Source of the DNA: Clostridiales bacterium
Lineage (GTDB): Bacteria; Bacillota; Clostridia; Oscillospirales; Oscillospiraceae
Assembly: GCA_003533405.1 (NCBI GenBank)
Contig: DQDL01000031.1
Span: 1-12,689 of the forward strand
Reading direction: 5' to 3'
Length of the DNA: 12,689 bases
Both the position numbers and the translations under genes were made by a program. Position 1 is the stretch's first letter, and each line of letters begins with the position of its first letter. The notes beneath the pieces were generated by a model. It was given only the letters and a program-made list of their open reading frames with translations, had not been told where the DNA came from and did not search any database. Below are positions 1-5,646 of the stretch, piece after piece.

Positions 1-195
1 CAGAGCCACATCCTCAGAATCCTCAACGACTTCGACATCGTCGACTGCCTCAGCGTCAACAACCTCGATATCGTCGGCAGCATCAAGCTCATCAGCGTTT
101 GCCGTCGTTCCGAACACGAAAGCCATAAGCAGGAAAACTACAAGTATCAGGCCGAGAGAGATCGACAGTTTACCGAGTTTTTCTGTTTTAATCAT
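1..195 (-). CDS. Secreted acidic protein, N-terminal part (runs off the left edge)
   Basis: Only the first 65 codons lie in the window. The start is ATG at 195, preceded by AAAGGAGG (207-215) at a good distance. Residues 1-34 form a classic signal peptide: a lysine-containing start (MIKTEKLGK), a hydrophobic core at about 13-28 and a likely signal peptidase I site after Ala-Asn-Ala (34). The mature part begins as a very acidic, Asp/Glu-Val-Ala-rich stretch with no cysteine, which looks like a flexible linker before a domain outside the window. No lipobox is seen, so a secreted or C-terminally anchored protein is more likely than a lipoprotein. The family is not recognisable from this piece. 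A good sigma-A promoter at 350-378 implies a leader of about 150 nt. Confidence 0.75.
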   Translation of the reverse strand, partial: MIKTEKLGKLSISLGLILVVFLLMAFVFGTTANADELDAADDIEVVDAEAVDDVEVVEDSEDVAL

Positions 196-214
196 TATTT
201 AGTTTTCCTCCTTT

Positions 215-236
215 CTCCAGTGATGCGATACTGAAG
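215..236 (-). promoter_or_regulatory. Small hairpin just upstream of the ribosome binding site of the left-edge gene
   Basis: Read on the minus strand, CTTCAGT (236-230) can pair with ACTGGAG (221-215) with one G-T wobble and an eight-base loop. The hairpin ends directly beside the AAGGAGG of the gene starting at 195. It could modulate ribosome access or leader stability. I recognise no known riboswitch in the leader (196-343). A single 7-bp stem is modest evidence. Confidence 0.3.
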
Positions 237-349
237 CCTGAGACTAAACGAAATTAACCGGTTGCACCGAACAATTATTCCTCGGTAAAGAACGCATGGA
301 CAGTGCGCACGGCAGCAATCATCTAGCCGATTTTCCAATATACATGCCT

Positions 350-378
350 ATCATATTACATGATTGGTAAAAATGCAA
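350..378 (-). promoter_or_regulatory. Sigma-A type promoter for the left-edge secreted protein
   Basis: On the minus strand TTGCAT (378-373) and TATGAT (355-350) are separated by exactly 17 bases, close to the TTGACA/TATAAT consensus. The start point would be near 343, giving a leader of about 150 nt before the ATG at 195. The region from about 343 to 500 between this promoter and the divergent one is AT-rich and holds no gene. Confidence 0.6.
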
Positions 379-500
379 CAACTTTTTGTCGAAATTGTAA
401 TCATATAAAATAGATTTTATTATGAGTTTATACAATGGTTTTACGATATGAACCAAACAGGGGGTATTTGTATAAAAATTTTTGAGGCGCTTTGTTGTAC

Positions 501-529
501 TTGAATTTGGAACGGGATTGTGCTATTCT
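501..529 (+). promoter_or_regulatory. Sigma-A type promoter for the flavodoxin-like gene
   Basis: TTGAAT (501-506) and TATTCT (524-529) have a 17-base spacer. The predicted start near 536 gives a leader of roughly 20 nt that contains the AAAGGAGG site. The spacing to the ATG at 558 supports that start codon. Confidence 0.55.
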
Positions 530-557
530 TACTGTATTATAAAAGGAGGCATAAACT

Positions 558-1061
558 ATGTTTACTGCTGTTGTATATAATTCCTGCACAGGCTCGTGCA
601 AAAAGTATGCTGAGCTCATTGCCGAGCAGCTTGGCATCAATGCTGTCGAGTTCGGCAAGGCAAAGGGGCTGGGTGACGGCAAGGTTGTCTACATAAGCTG
701 GCTGTTCGCCGCTAAGATCAAGGGTTTGGACAAGGCTCTTGACATGTATGATGTTGGCGCTGTCTGCCAGGTCGGTATGGGTGCTGTAAATGAGGAGAGC
801 GAGAAGATCGGCAGAGAAAAGAACGGCCTCAAACCAGAAATGCCTTTGTTCTGCCTCCAGGGCGGATTTGACCTCAAGAAGCTCCCACTGCATTACAGAC
901 TAATGATGACGCTTATGAATAAGAATATTGCCAAGCGCCTCAACGAAAAGGGCGAGCTCAACGAGCAGGAGAAGGCAACGCTCAAGATGGCGGAGACCGG
1001 CTGCGGTGAACCTGCATCATGGTGCGTTGACGATGTTGTCGCATGGTGCAAGGAGCACTGA
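558..1061 (+). CDS. Flavodoxin-like (FMN-binding fold) protein
   Basis: A 167-residue cytoplasmic protein of the usual short-chain flavodoxin length. The N-terminus has a hydrophobic beta strand (FTAVVYNS) followed by S-C-T-G-S-C (9-14), which matches the flavodoxin phosphate-binding loop T/S-x-T-G-x-T/S apart from a Cys at the last position, and then a helix (KKYAELIAEQLG). A second strand and loop at 43-56 (VVYISWLFAAKIKG) and a GGFD turn at 102-105 fit the flavin-binding loops. The region around 105-125 resembles the HemG/Flavodoxin_5 type of single-domain flavodoxin, where the loop after GG is followed by basic helical sequence. It is probably an electron carrier or small flavin oxidoreductase; the partner is unknown. 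The start is well set by AAAAGGAGG at 541-549. It is monocistronic: a terminator lies about 290 bases downstream, at 1349-1378. Confidence 0.7.
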   Translation: MFTAVVYNSCTGSCKKYAELIAEQLGINAVEFGKAKGLGDGKVVYISWLFAAKIKGLDKALDMYDVGAVCQVGMGAVNEESEKIGREKNGLKPEMPLFCLQGGFDLKKLPLHYRLMMTLMNKNIAKRLNEKGELNEQEKATLKMAETGCGEPASWCVDDVVAWCKEH

Positions 1062-1348
1062 TAAGCTTGTATTTCATTTAATGGAAGGGCACAGCCCGAC
1101 CTATTATTGAGATAGCTGCCGAGCAGCGTATGAAACCGTTTTGGACTGTGACGGGCGGCCCACACCCGCTTGTCAGCTTCCCTTTTCAAAAGGGCATAGT
1201 CACTGCTAGGCAAAACCCGTTCCAAAAGCAAGAACGAACGCTGACGCAGACGGTGTTTGTTCTGCCAACGGAACCAATAGCTGCCGCAAGGCAGGCTGTA
1301 CTGCGGAATTGAGCACTCCGCAGCGTACCGAACCGAACGGCAAAAACC
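1062..1348. other. Unassigned intergenic stretch with repeats and small hairpins
   Basis: About 290 bases between the flavodoxin-like gene and the next terminator, with no gene I can support. It is not A/T-rich like the promoter gaps. It contains the direct repeat ATAGCTGCCG (1112-1121 and 1277-1286), a near-perfect palindrome CCCTTTTCAAAAGGG (1180-1194), a GNRA-type hairpin CTGCC-GCAA-GGCAG (1281-1294) and a hairpin CTGCGGA/TCCGCAG (1301-1323). Reading frames stay open on both strands, but none has a ribosome binding site or recognisable product. It may be a long 3' untranslated region, a small RNA or an interspersed repeat. Confidence 0.4.
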
Positions 1349-1378
1349 AAGGCAGGAGCTTTGTGAAGCTCCTGCCTT
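1349..1378. terminator. Strong intrinsic terminator hairpin
   Basis: AAGGCAGGAGCTT (1349-1361) and AAGCTCCTGCCTT (1366-1378) form a perfect 13-bp stem with a TGTG loop. It is followed by only a short T run on the plus strand; on the minus strand the stem is followed by TTGGTTTTTG, so it may act in either direction. It probably ends the transcript from the flavodoxin-like gene. Unusually, it finishes only 16 bases before the start codon of the deacetylase. Confidence 0.7.
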
Positions 1379-1394
1379 TACTAAAGTGTGATGT

Positions 1395-2153
1395 ATGAAT
1401 ACTAAAAAACGCAAAAATAAAACAGTCCGAATGAGCGCAATTGTGCTTGCATTCCTGCTTGCGTCGGCGGCGTTCAGCTTCTTGACGACACCGTATAGCA
1501 AGGATTACTATGTTGAGCCTACCACGAGCGGCAAAAAGCAGATCGCACTCACCTTTGATGACGGCCCGGGAAAGTACACAGAGCAGCTTCTTGACGGACT
1601 GCGTGAGCGCAATATCAAGGCGAGCTTCTTTTTGATGGGCAGGAAGGTCGAAAAGCGGCAGGAGACAGTCAAGACCATGTACGATGACGGCCACCTTGTC
1701 GGCGTGCACACATGGTCGCATATAGACTTTTTCAAAAGCAGCAGGGAGCAGATACACGGCGAGCTTGAGCGCACGAACGACCTTATCGAGAGCATTACCG
1801 GCGAGAGACCGAAATTCTTCCGCCCGCCTTACGGTCACTATCTCGGCTCACAGCTCAATAGGATAGACCAAATTGCCGTGCTCTGGTCCGACTCACCGAG
1901 AGATTGGGTGCACATCGATGAGGACTATATCTGCAATTACCTCGTCAAGCATGCCAAGGACGGCGATATCATCCTCCTGCACGACACCAAGGATGCGACC
2001 GTGCCTGCGGTCTTAAGGGCTATAGACATTCTCACCGAGCAGGGCTTTGAATTTGTCAGGGTCGATGAGCTTCTTTGCCGTAACGGCGACAAGCTTGCAC
2101 CGGGGCTTGCGTACAGGTTCTGCCCGTACGATAGCAGGGCATGGTATATATGA
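1395..2153 (+). CDS. Polysaccharide deacetylase (NodB/PgdA-type), membrane-anchored
   Basis: A 252-residue carbohydrate esterase family 4 protein. It has a basic N-terminus and one hydrophobic segment (about 13-30) that works as a signal anchor, so the catalytic domain faces outward. The NodB motifs appear in order: TFDDGP (53-58; D55 the expected base, D56 metal), HTWSH (105-109; H105 and H109 metal ligands), RPPYG (143-147), WSDSPRDW (164-171) and LLHDT (194-198; H196). The family removes N- or O-acetyl groups from peptidoglycan or other cell-wall polysaccharide, often raising lysozyme resistance; the substrate here is not shown by the sequence. The length is normal for a single-domain member. 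The start at 1395 gives the complete signal anchor, but no good ribosome binding site precedes it and a terminator ends 16 bases upstream, so either translation initiates weakly or the annotation of this start needs checking. Confidence 0.93.
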   Translation: MNTKKRKNKTVRMSAIVLAFLLASAAFSFLTTPYSKDYYVEPTTSGKKQIALTFDDGPGKYTEQLLDGLRERNIKASFFLMGRKVEKRQETVKTMYDDGHLVGVHTWSHIDFFKSSREQIHGELERTNDLIESITGERPKFFRPPYGHYLGSQLNRIDQIAVLWSDSPRDWVHIDEDYICNYLVKHAKDGDIILLHDTKDATVPAVLRAIDILTEQGFEFVRVDELLCRNGDKLAPGLAYRFCPYDSRAWYI

Positions 2154-2181
2154 AAAAGACGGACTTCAAGTCCGTCTTTTT
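2153..2181. terminator. Bidirectional terminator between convergent genes
   Basis: AAAAAGACGGACT (2153-2165) and AGTCCGTCTTTTT (2169-2181) form a perfect 13-bp stem with a three-base loop. Its A and T ends supply a U tract in both directions. It starts in the deacetylase stop codon and ends two bases before the phosphatase stop codon, so one element serves both genes. Confidence 0.9.
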
Positions 2182-2183
2182 CG

Positions 2184-3359
2184 TTAAAAGTACAGCTTTT
2201 TAACTCGCTTGCCCATCTGCTCAAGGCAGTCGGCGAGCTCGTTTATTATTTGCATCTTTACATTAAAATTAATGGGCATATCCTGATGTGCGGGATTTTC
2301 GGCTCGGCCGATGAACATGTTTATGTCCGTCGCCTCCTCAAAGAGCTTTCTCGCCGCCAAGGAAGCACCGTCCTTTTTGTAGTTCCACTGCTCAAAGGAC
2401 TTATTGTCGGCAAGGTAATCCTTTGCATAGATGAGCACCTTGTCAAGCGTGATTATGCCCTCCGTTGCAAGGTCAATGCCCTTGATGGTCGATATCGGCG
2501 GGATATCCGGGTCTGGGGAGAAGGCACTCACCTCGACCTTTTCGCCGAGATAATCGGCTGCTATTTTCGAGGTCGTGCCGCCACATACAACATGCTGCCC
2601 CTCCTTGGCAAAGAACAGGGACATCATTCGACGCTCATCGTTCTTATGAGCCGGCGGGCCGATAGCAATATTCAGCGGCTCACGCTTGATTATCTTCAGA
2701 ACGCAGACTGTTGCATCGTCAAAGGGCTTGCCTCCGTAGAGCTTGTCGGTTTCGTCAAGGATGATCGATGCCAGCACCTTGGCGGTGAAGTTTGCCGCCA
2801 CCAAGGGCTCGACAAACTCAATGAGCTTTGCTCTGCTCCAGTTGTTGTTCAGAACACCGTCCTCACTTGCGTAGAGAACGCCGTCTGACATGGCGATGAA
2901 CACATCGCCCTCGGCAAGCTCGATAGATGAGCGGTAAATGGTCTTTTCACCGATGTGCATCGTCGACATGGGAAACTCGTAGTGCACGCCGTTTCGCAGC
3001 AGCACGATATTGGGGTTTTCGTACTGGATGATATCCGCATGCTCGTTTCCGACTATTCTAATAATAGTAAATGTCGAAAAAGCGGTCTTGCGCTCGGCGC
3101 AAATGGGAAGCGTGGCAGCAATAGTCTCAACGGCGTCACGGATGCCGAGACCGGCGGCAAGCATGGTGGAGATTATCTTTGAGGTCAGCGTCGAGAGTAT
3201 GCTGGCCTTAACGCCGCTTCCCATGCCGTCGGCAAGCACGATTATCGTTGTGTCACCCTCCTCAACGGTGTCAACATGGTCGCCGCAAAGCTGCTCGCCG
3301 TAGTGGTTAAGGCTCAGATGGCCTATATCGCAGCTAAGATTATTCTTCTTCATCATCAT
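2184..3359 (-). CDS. SpoIIE-type PP2C serine/threonine phosphatase, partner of the sensory hydrogenase
   Basis: A 391-residue cytoplasmic protein. Residues about 10-225 are a PPM/SpoIIE phosphatase domain: LADGMGSG (42-49, with metal-binding D44), SDGV (158-161, D159) and FDDATV (213-218, D214/D215) are the metal-binding motifs. Residues about 228-391 form an additional domain (conspicuous G-G-T-T-S at 260-264, then a helical end) that I cannot assign to a named family. No transmembrane segment is seen. The start codon at 3359 is the first of three ATGs and lies nearest to the AAGGAG inside the upstream gene. The gene overlaps the hydrogenase-like gene by 20 bases, which implies translational coupling and a 1:1 partnership. 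PP2C phosphatases are known neighbours of group C (HydS) hydrogenases; by inference it would be the output module that dephosphorylates an unknown target. It is not sporulation SpoIIE itself, which has a large membrane N-terminus. Confidence 0.88.
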   Translation of the reverse strand: MMMKKNNLSCDIGHLSLNHYGEQLCGDHVDTVEEGDTTIIVLADGMGSGVKASILSTLTSKIISTMLAAGLGIRDAVETIAATLPICAERKTAFSTFTIIRIVGNEHADIIQYENPNIVLLRNGVHYEFPMSTMHIGEKTIYRSSIELAEGDVFIAMSDGVLYASEDGVLNNNWSRAKLIEFVEPLVAANFTAKVLASIILDETDKLYGGKPFDDATVCVLKIIKREPLNIAIGPPAHKNDERRMMSLFFAKEGQHVVCGGTTSKIAADYLGEKVEVSAFSPDPDIPPISTIKGIDLATEGIITLDKVLIYAKDYLADNKSFEQWNYKKDGASLAARKLFEEATDINMFIGRAENPAHQDMPINFNVKMQIINELADCLEQMGKRVKKLYF

Positions 3360-5025
3360 TCAAACTCAGTGACTCCTTCAGCCTTGTCAGAGCAATCTTT
3401 GTCTCGGCGGTAGTCTCACCGAGCAAGGATGCGATTTCCTGTACTATTCGCATCTGGTTTTCAATGACATTGTTCGTTATCTCCGCAGTCTGGCGGCTAA
3501 TCGCCTTGCTGCGTGCGGCATCTTCCTCTTCCTCGGTGACATCGCTGAATATGTCGATGAGTATCCTCGATGAACGGTCGTAGACTACCGTCTGCTCAAA
3601 ATACCTGCCGTAGTCGGAGAAGTAGCTGCGCAGCTTTTTGACGGACTTGCCGGTTTCGAGCGCCGTGAAGAACGGCGCTGTGTCGAGTATGCGTACAACG
3701 CAGTCGCCCAAGATATCCGACTCGTGGCTTATATTGAGAAGCGCAAGGGCGGAACGGTTTATCTGCTGCACTTCGAGATCCTCGTTTACGACGATAAGAC
3801 CGCTTGGCATATTGTTGAGCACCTTGTTGTTGATGCGCTCGGATCTGTCCATAATAAACGGCAGACACATGCTGTAGTCGGCGGTGCCTCTGTAAATGGC
3901 GATAGCCTTGTCACGGCAGGAGTCGTAGCCACACGAGCCGCAGTTGAGCTCATCCGAGGGATTCGGTTTGCCTATCCTTGCAAGTATCTCACGGATCTCC
4001 TTGTCGCTGGGTGTCGGCAGGTTCAGCGGTGTGCCGATGTGATCCTTGTGCAGGCTTTCGGGACTGGGCTGCTCAACGGGAAAGTCCTCCTTGCCGACAT
4101 GCTTGAGAACCGAGCAGATGTGGCGCACGGGCGAGTTTATGTATTTTTCCATGATAGGCCCATCGATGCAGCCGCCTGCACAGGCGGACATTTCGACAAA
4201 GCACTTGTCGATTTTGCCGCTTCTGATGTCACGCAGGGCGTTCAGGCAGTTTTTCGTGCCGTCGACGGTTATCGTAAAATAGCCGGTGTCGGGCATATCC
4301 ATGCTGTTTATTATGCCGCCTGCAACGGAAAAGCCTGTTGCCTTGCCCTTGAAGCTCTCGCCGAACTCGGGTTCTATCTCAATGCCCTTCGCATGACGCA
4401 TTTGGTCAAGCTCTTCAAAGGTCAGAACAGCGTCAACGCAGGTGCCGGCATACTCGTCCTTCTTTGCAACACATGGGCCTATAAATACGACCTTGGCCTC
4501 GGGTATGCGGCGCTTGATGTCCATTGCGTGCGCAACCATCGGCGACACGGTGGGGGCGAGGAATTTGCGAAGCTCGGGGAAGTGCTTTTCCACAAGCAGG
4601 TTCACCGAGTGACAGGCCGAGGATATGATGATATCCTGCGTGCCCTCTCTTATCTGCCGCTCGTACTCACGCTTGACTATCGTTGCGCCGATGGCAGCCT
4701 CCTCGGCATCGGCAAAGCCGAGAGCCTTAAGGGCTTTTCGCACGGAGTTTATGCCGCAGTTATCCCACACGGCGAAGAATGACGGCGAAACGCTTGCGAT
4801 AACTGGCGCACCGCTGTCGATGAGCGCACGCACCGTGCCCCTGTCGTCGACTATCTCCTTTGCCTCCTGCGGACACACGACGAAGCATTGACCGCAGAGG
4901 ATGCACTGGTCGCTTATGATATGTGCCTGATGACCGGAGAAACGGATGGATTTGACCGGACATTTTCTTATACATCTGTGACAGTTTTTGCAGTTAGATT
5001 TTTTTAGATTGAGAACACTTGGCAT
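3340..5025 (-). CDS. Sensory-type [FeFe] hydrogenase (group C, HydS-like) with PAS-like domain
   Basis: A 561-residue iron-sulfur protein. Residues 12-51 carry two ferredoxin motifs (C12, C15, C18, C22; C41, C44, C47, C51). The H-cluster domain (about 75-315) has L1 SSACHS (135-140), L2 GPCVAKKDE (183-191) and L3 EMSACAGGC (278-286). Compared with catalytic enzymes (TSCCP, MPCxxKxxE, ExMACxxGC), the four cluster cysteines remain (C138, C185, C282, C286), but the proton-transfer Cys is Ala137, and the L2 and L3 methionines are Gly183 and Ser280. Those changes, a further C-x2-C-x4-C...C Fe-S motif (C362, C365, C370, C387) and a PAS-like region (about 400-495) fit the HydS group, thought to sense H2 or redox state rather than turn over H2 quickly. 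The last 60 residues are helical and acidic. ATG 5025 has GGAGGT at 5034-5039. It heads the operon with the phosphatase. No HydE/F/G maturases are in the window. Confidence 0.9.
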   Translation of the reverse strand: MPSVLNLKKSNCKNCHRCIRKCPVKSIRFSGHQAHIISDQCILCGQCFVVCPQEAKEIVDDRGTVRALIDSGAPVIASVSPSFFAVWDNCGINSVRKALKALGFADAEEAAIGATIVKREYERQIREGTQDIIISSACHSVNLLVEKHFPELRKFLAPTVSPMVAHAMDIKRRIPEAKVVFIGPCVAKKDEYAGTCVDAVLTFEELDQMRHAKGIEIEPEFGESFKGKATGFSVAGGIINSMDMPDTGYFTITVDGTKNCLNALRDIRSGKIDKCFVEMSACAGGCIDGPIMEKYINSPVRHICSVLKHVGKEDFPVEQPSPESLHKDHIGTPLNLPTPSDKEIREILARIGKPNPSDELNCGSCGYDSCRDKAIAIYRGTADYSMCLPFIMDRSERINNKVLNNMPSGLIVVNEDLEVQQINRSALALLNISHESDILGDCVVRILDTAPFFTALETGKSVKKLRSYFSDYGRYFEQTVVYDRSSRILIDIFSDVTEEEEDAARSKAISRQTAEITNNVIENQMRIVQEIASLLGETTAETKIALTRLKESLSLNDDEEE

Positions 5026-5057
5026 GGTGACCGACCTCCAATTGTATGTTCAGCATC

Positions 5058-5086
5058 ATTGTAGCATACTCGGGGGCTTGCGGCAA
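5058..5086 (-). promoter_or_regulatory. Promoter of the sensory hydrogenase-phosphatase operon
   Basis: On the minus strand TTGCCG (5086-5081) and TACAAT (5063-5058) are spaced by 17 bases, and TGC directly before TACAAT makes it an extended -10. Transcription would start near 5051, leaving a short leader with GGAGGT. Its -35 box overlaps the -35 box of the divergent promoter at 5078-5106. Confidence 0.65.
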
Positions 5087-5106
5087 GGCGAATGAGCGTG
5101 TATAAT
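5078..5106 (+). promoter_or_regulatory. Promoter of the RseC-like gene
   Basis: TTGCGG (5078-5083) and a perfect TATAAT (5101-5106) have a 17-base spacer. The start near 5113 leaves about 23 nt to the ATG at 5136. The -35 boxes of this and the opposite promoter share the near-palindrome TTGCGGCAA (5078-5086), so two polymerases could hardly bind at once. Confidence 0.65.
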
Positions 5107-5135
5107 AAGAAAAAAAGCGAAACGGGGAAGGTCAA

Positions 5136-5558
5136 ATGCTTCAGGAAGCGATAATCACGAAGATAAGGGACGACGGACTTGCCGAGGTCGTTGTCGAGCG
5201 GCTGGGCATCTGCGGCGGCGACTGCAATGAGTGTGAGGGCTGCAAATACGATAATCTCATGAAATCGGTCGTCCAGAACCCCATCGATGCGCATCGTGGC
5301 CAGCATGTTATGATAGAAACGCCGACCGTCGGCGTTGTTAAGGGTGCACTTGCGATATACATCCTGCCGATCATTCTGCTCTTTGTCGGCTACGGCGTCG
5401 GTGCAGTGCTGTCTCTCACCGAGGGTATGTGCATTTTGGCGGCCTTTATCGGCGCAGTCATCGGCGTTATCATCGCCGTTATCGTCAGCAAAAAGCGCCA
5501 TGCGGCAGACCCCACGCCGACAAAGATAGTCAGCGTCATATACGATCAGGAAAACTGA
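5136..5558 (+). CDS. RseC/MucC-like redox membrane protein
   Basis: A 140-residue protein. The N-terminal cytoplasmic part (1-65) begins like a small beta domain (ITKIRDDGLAEVVVER) and holds a cysteine cluster C26-x3-C30-x2-C33-x2-C36, typical of RseC/MucC proteins and suited to binding an Fe-S cluster or metal. Two transmembrane segments follow (about 69-91 and 97-117), then a short basic/polar tail. In other bacteria RseC is linked to the Rnf/Rsx electron-transfer complex and to keeping SoxR reduced; no Rnf genes are in this window, so the partner is unknown. The start at 5136 has GGGGAAGG just upstream. It stands alone between its own promoter and terminator, divergent from the hydrogenase operon, suggesting linked redox-related control. 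Confidence 0.8.
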   Translation: MLQEAIITKIRDDGLAEVVVERLGICGGDCNECEGCKYDNLMKSVVQNPIDAHRGQHVMIETPTVGVVKGALAIYILPIILLFVGYGVGAVLSLTEGMCILAAFIGAVIGVIIAVIVSKKRHAADPTPTKIVSVIYDQEN

Positions 5559-5579
5559 CGGGTGATCCCGTCAGTTTTT
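5551..5579 (+). terminator. Intrinsic terminator after the RseC-like gene
   Basis: ACTGACGGG (5554-5562) pairs perfectly with CCCGTCAGT (5567-5575) around a TGAT loop, extended by AAA/TTT pairs, and is followed by a T run. The stop codon TGA (5556-5558) lies inside the stem. Confidence 0.88.
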
Positions 5580-5581
5580 CA

Positions 5582-5610
5582 TTGATTTTCGGGCATTATT
5601 ATGATAACAT
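5582..5610 (+). promoter_or_regulatory. prfC: Probable promoter of the release factor 3 gene
   Basis: TTGATT (5582-5587) and TAACAT (5605-5610) have a 17-base spacer and lie directly after the previous terminator. An alternative -10, TATGAT (5600-5605), overlaps but has no -35 at the right distance. The leader would be about 30 nt. Confidence 0.45.
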
Positions 5611-5646
5611 ACCATTTTGTGAAATTGATTACGGAGAGAAGCATAA

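Noticed and set aside
893..1501. Long minus-strand frame across the gap after the flavodoxin-like gene
   Set aside because: It overlaps both flanking genes in antisense, has no ribosome binding site and no recognisable motif; it is probably an artefact of stop-poor sequence.
3724..4782. 352-residue plus-strand frame inside the hydrogenase gene
   Set aside because: It is antisense to a well-supported gene with all its cysteine motifs; long antisense frames are expected from this codon usage.
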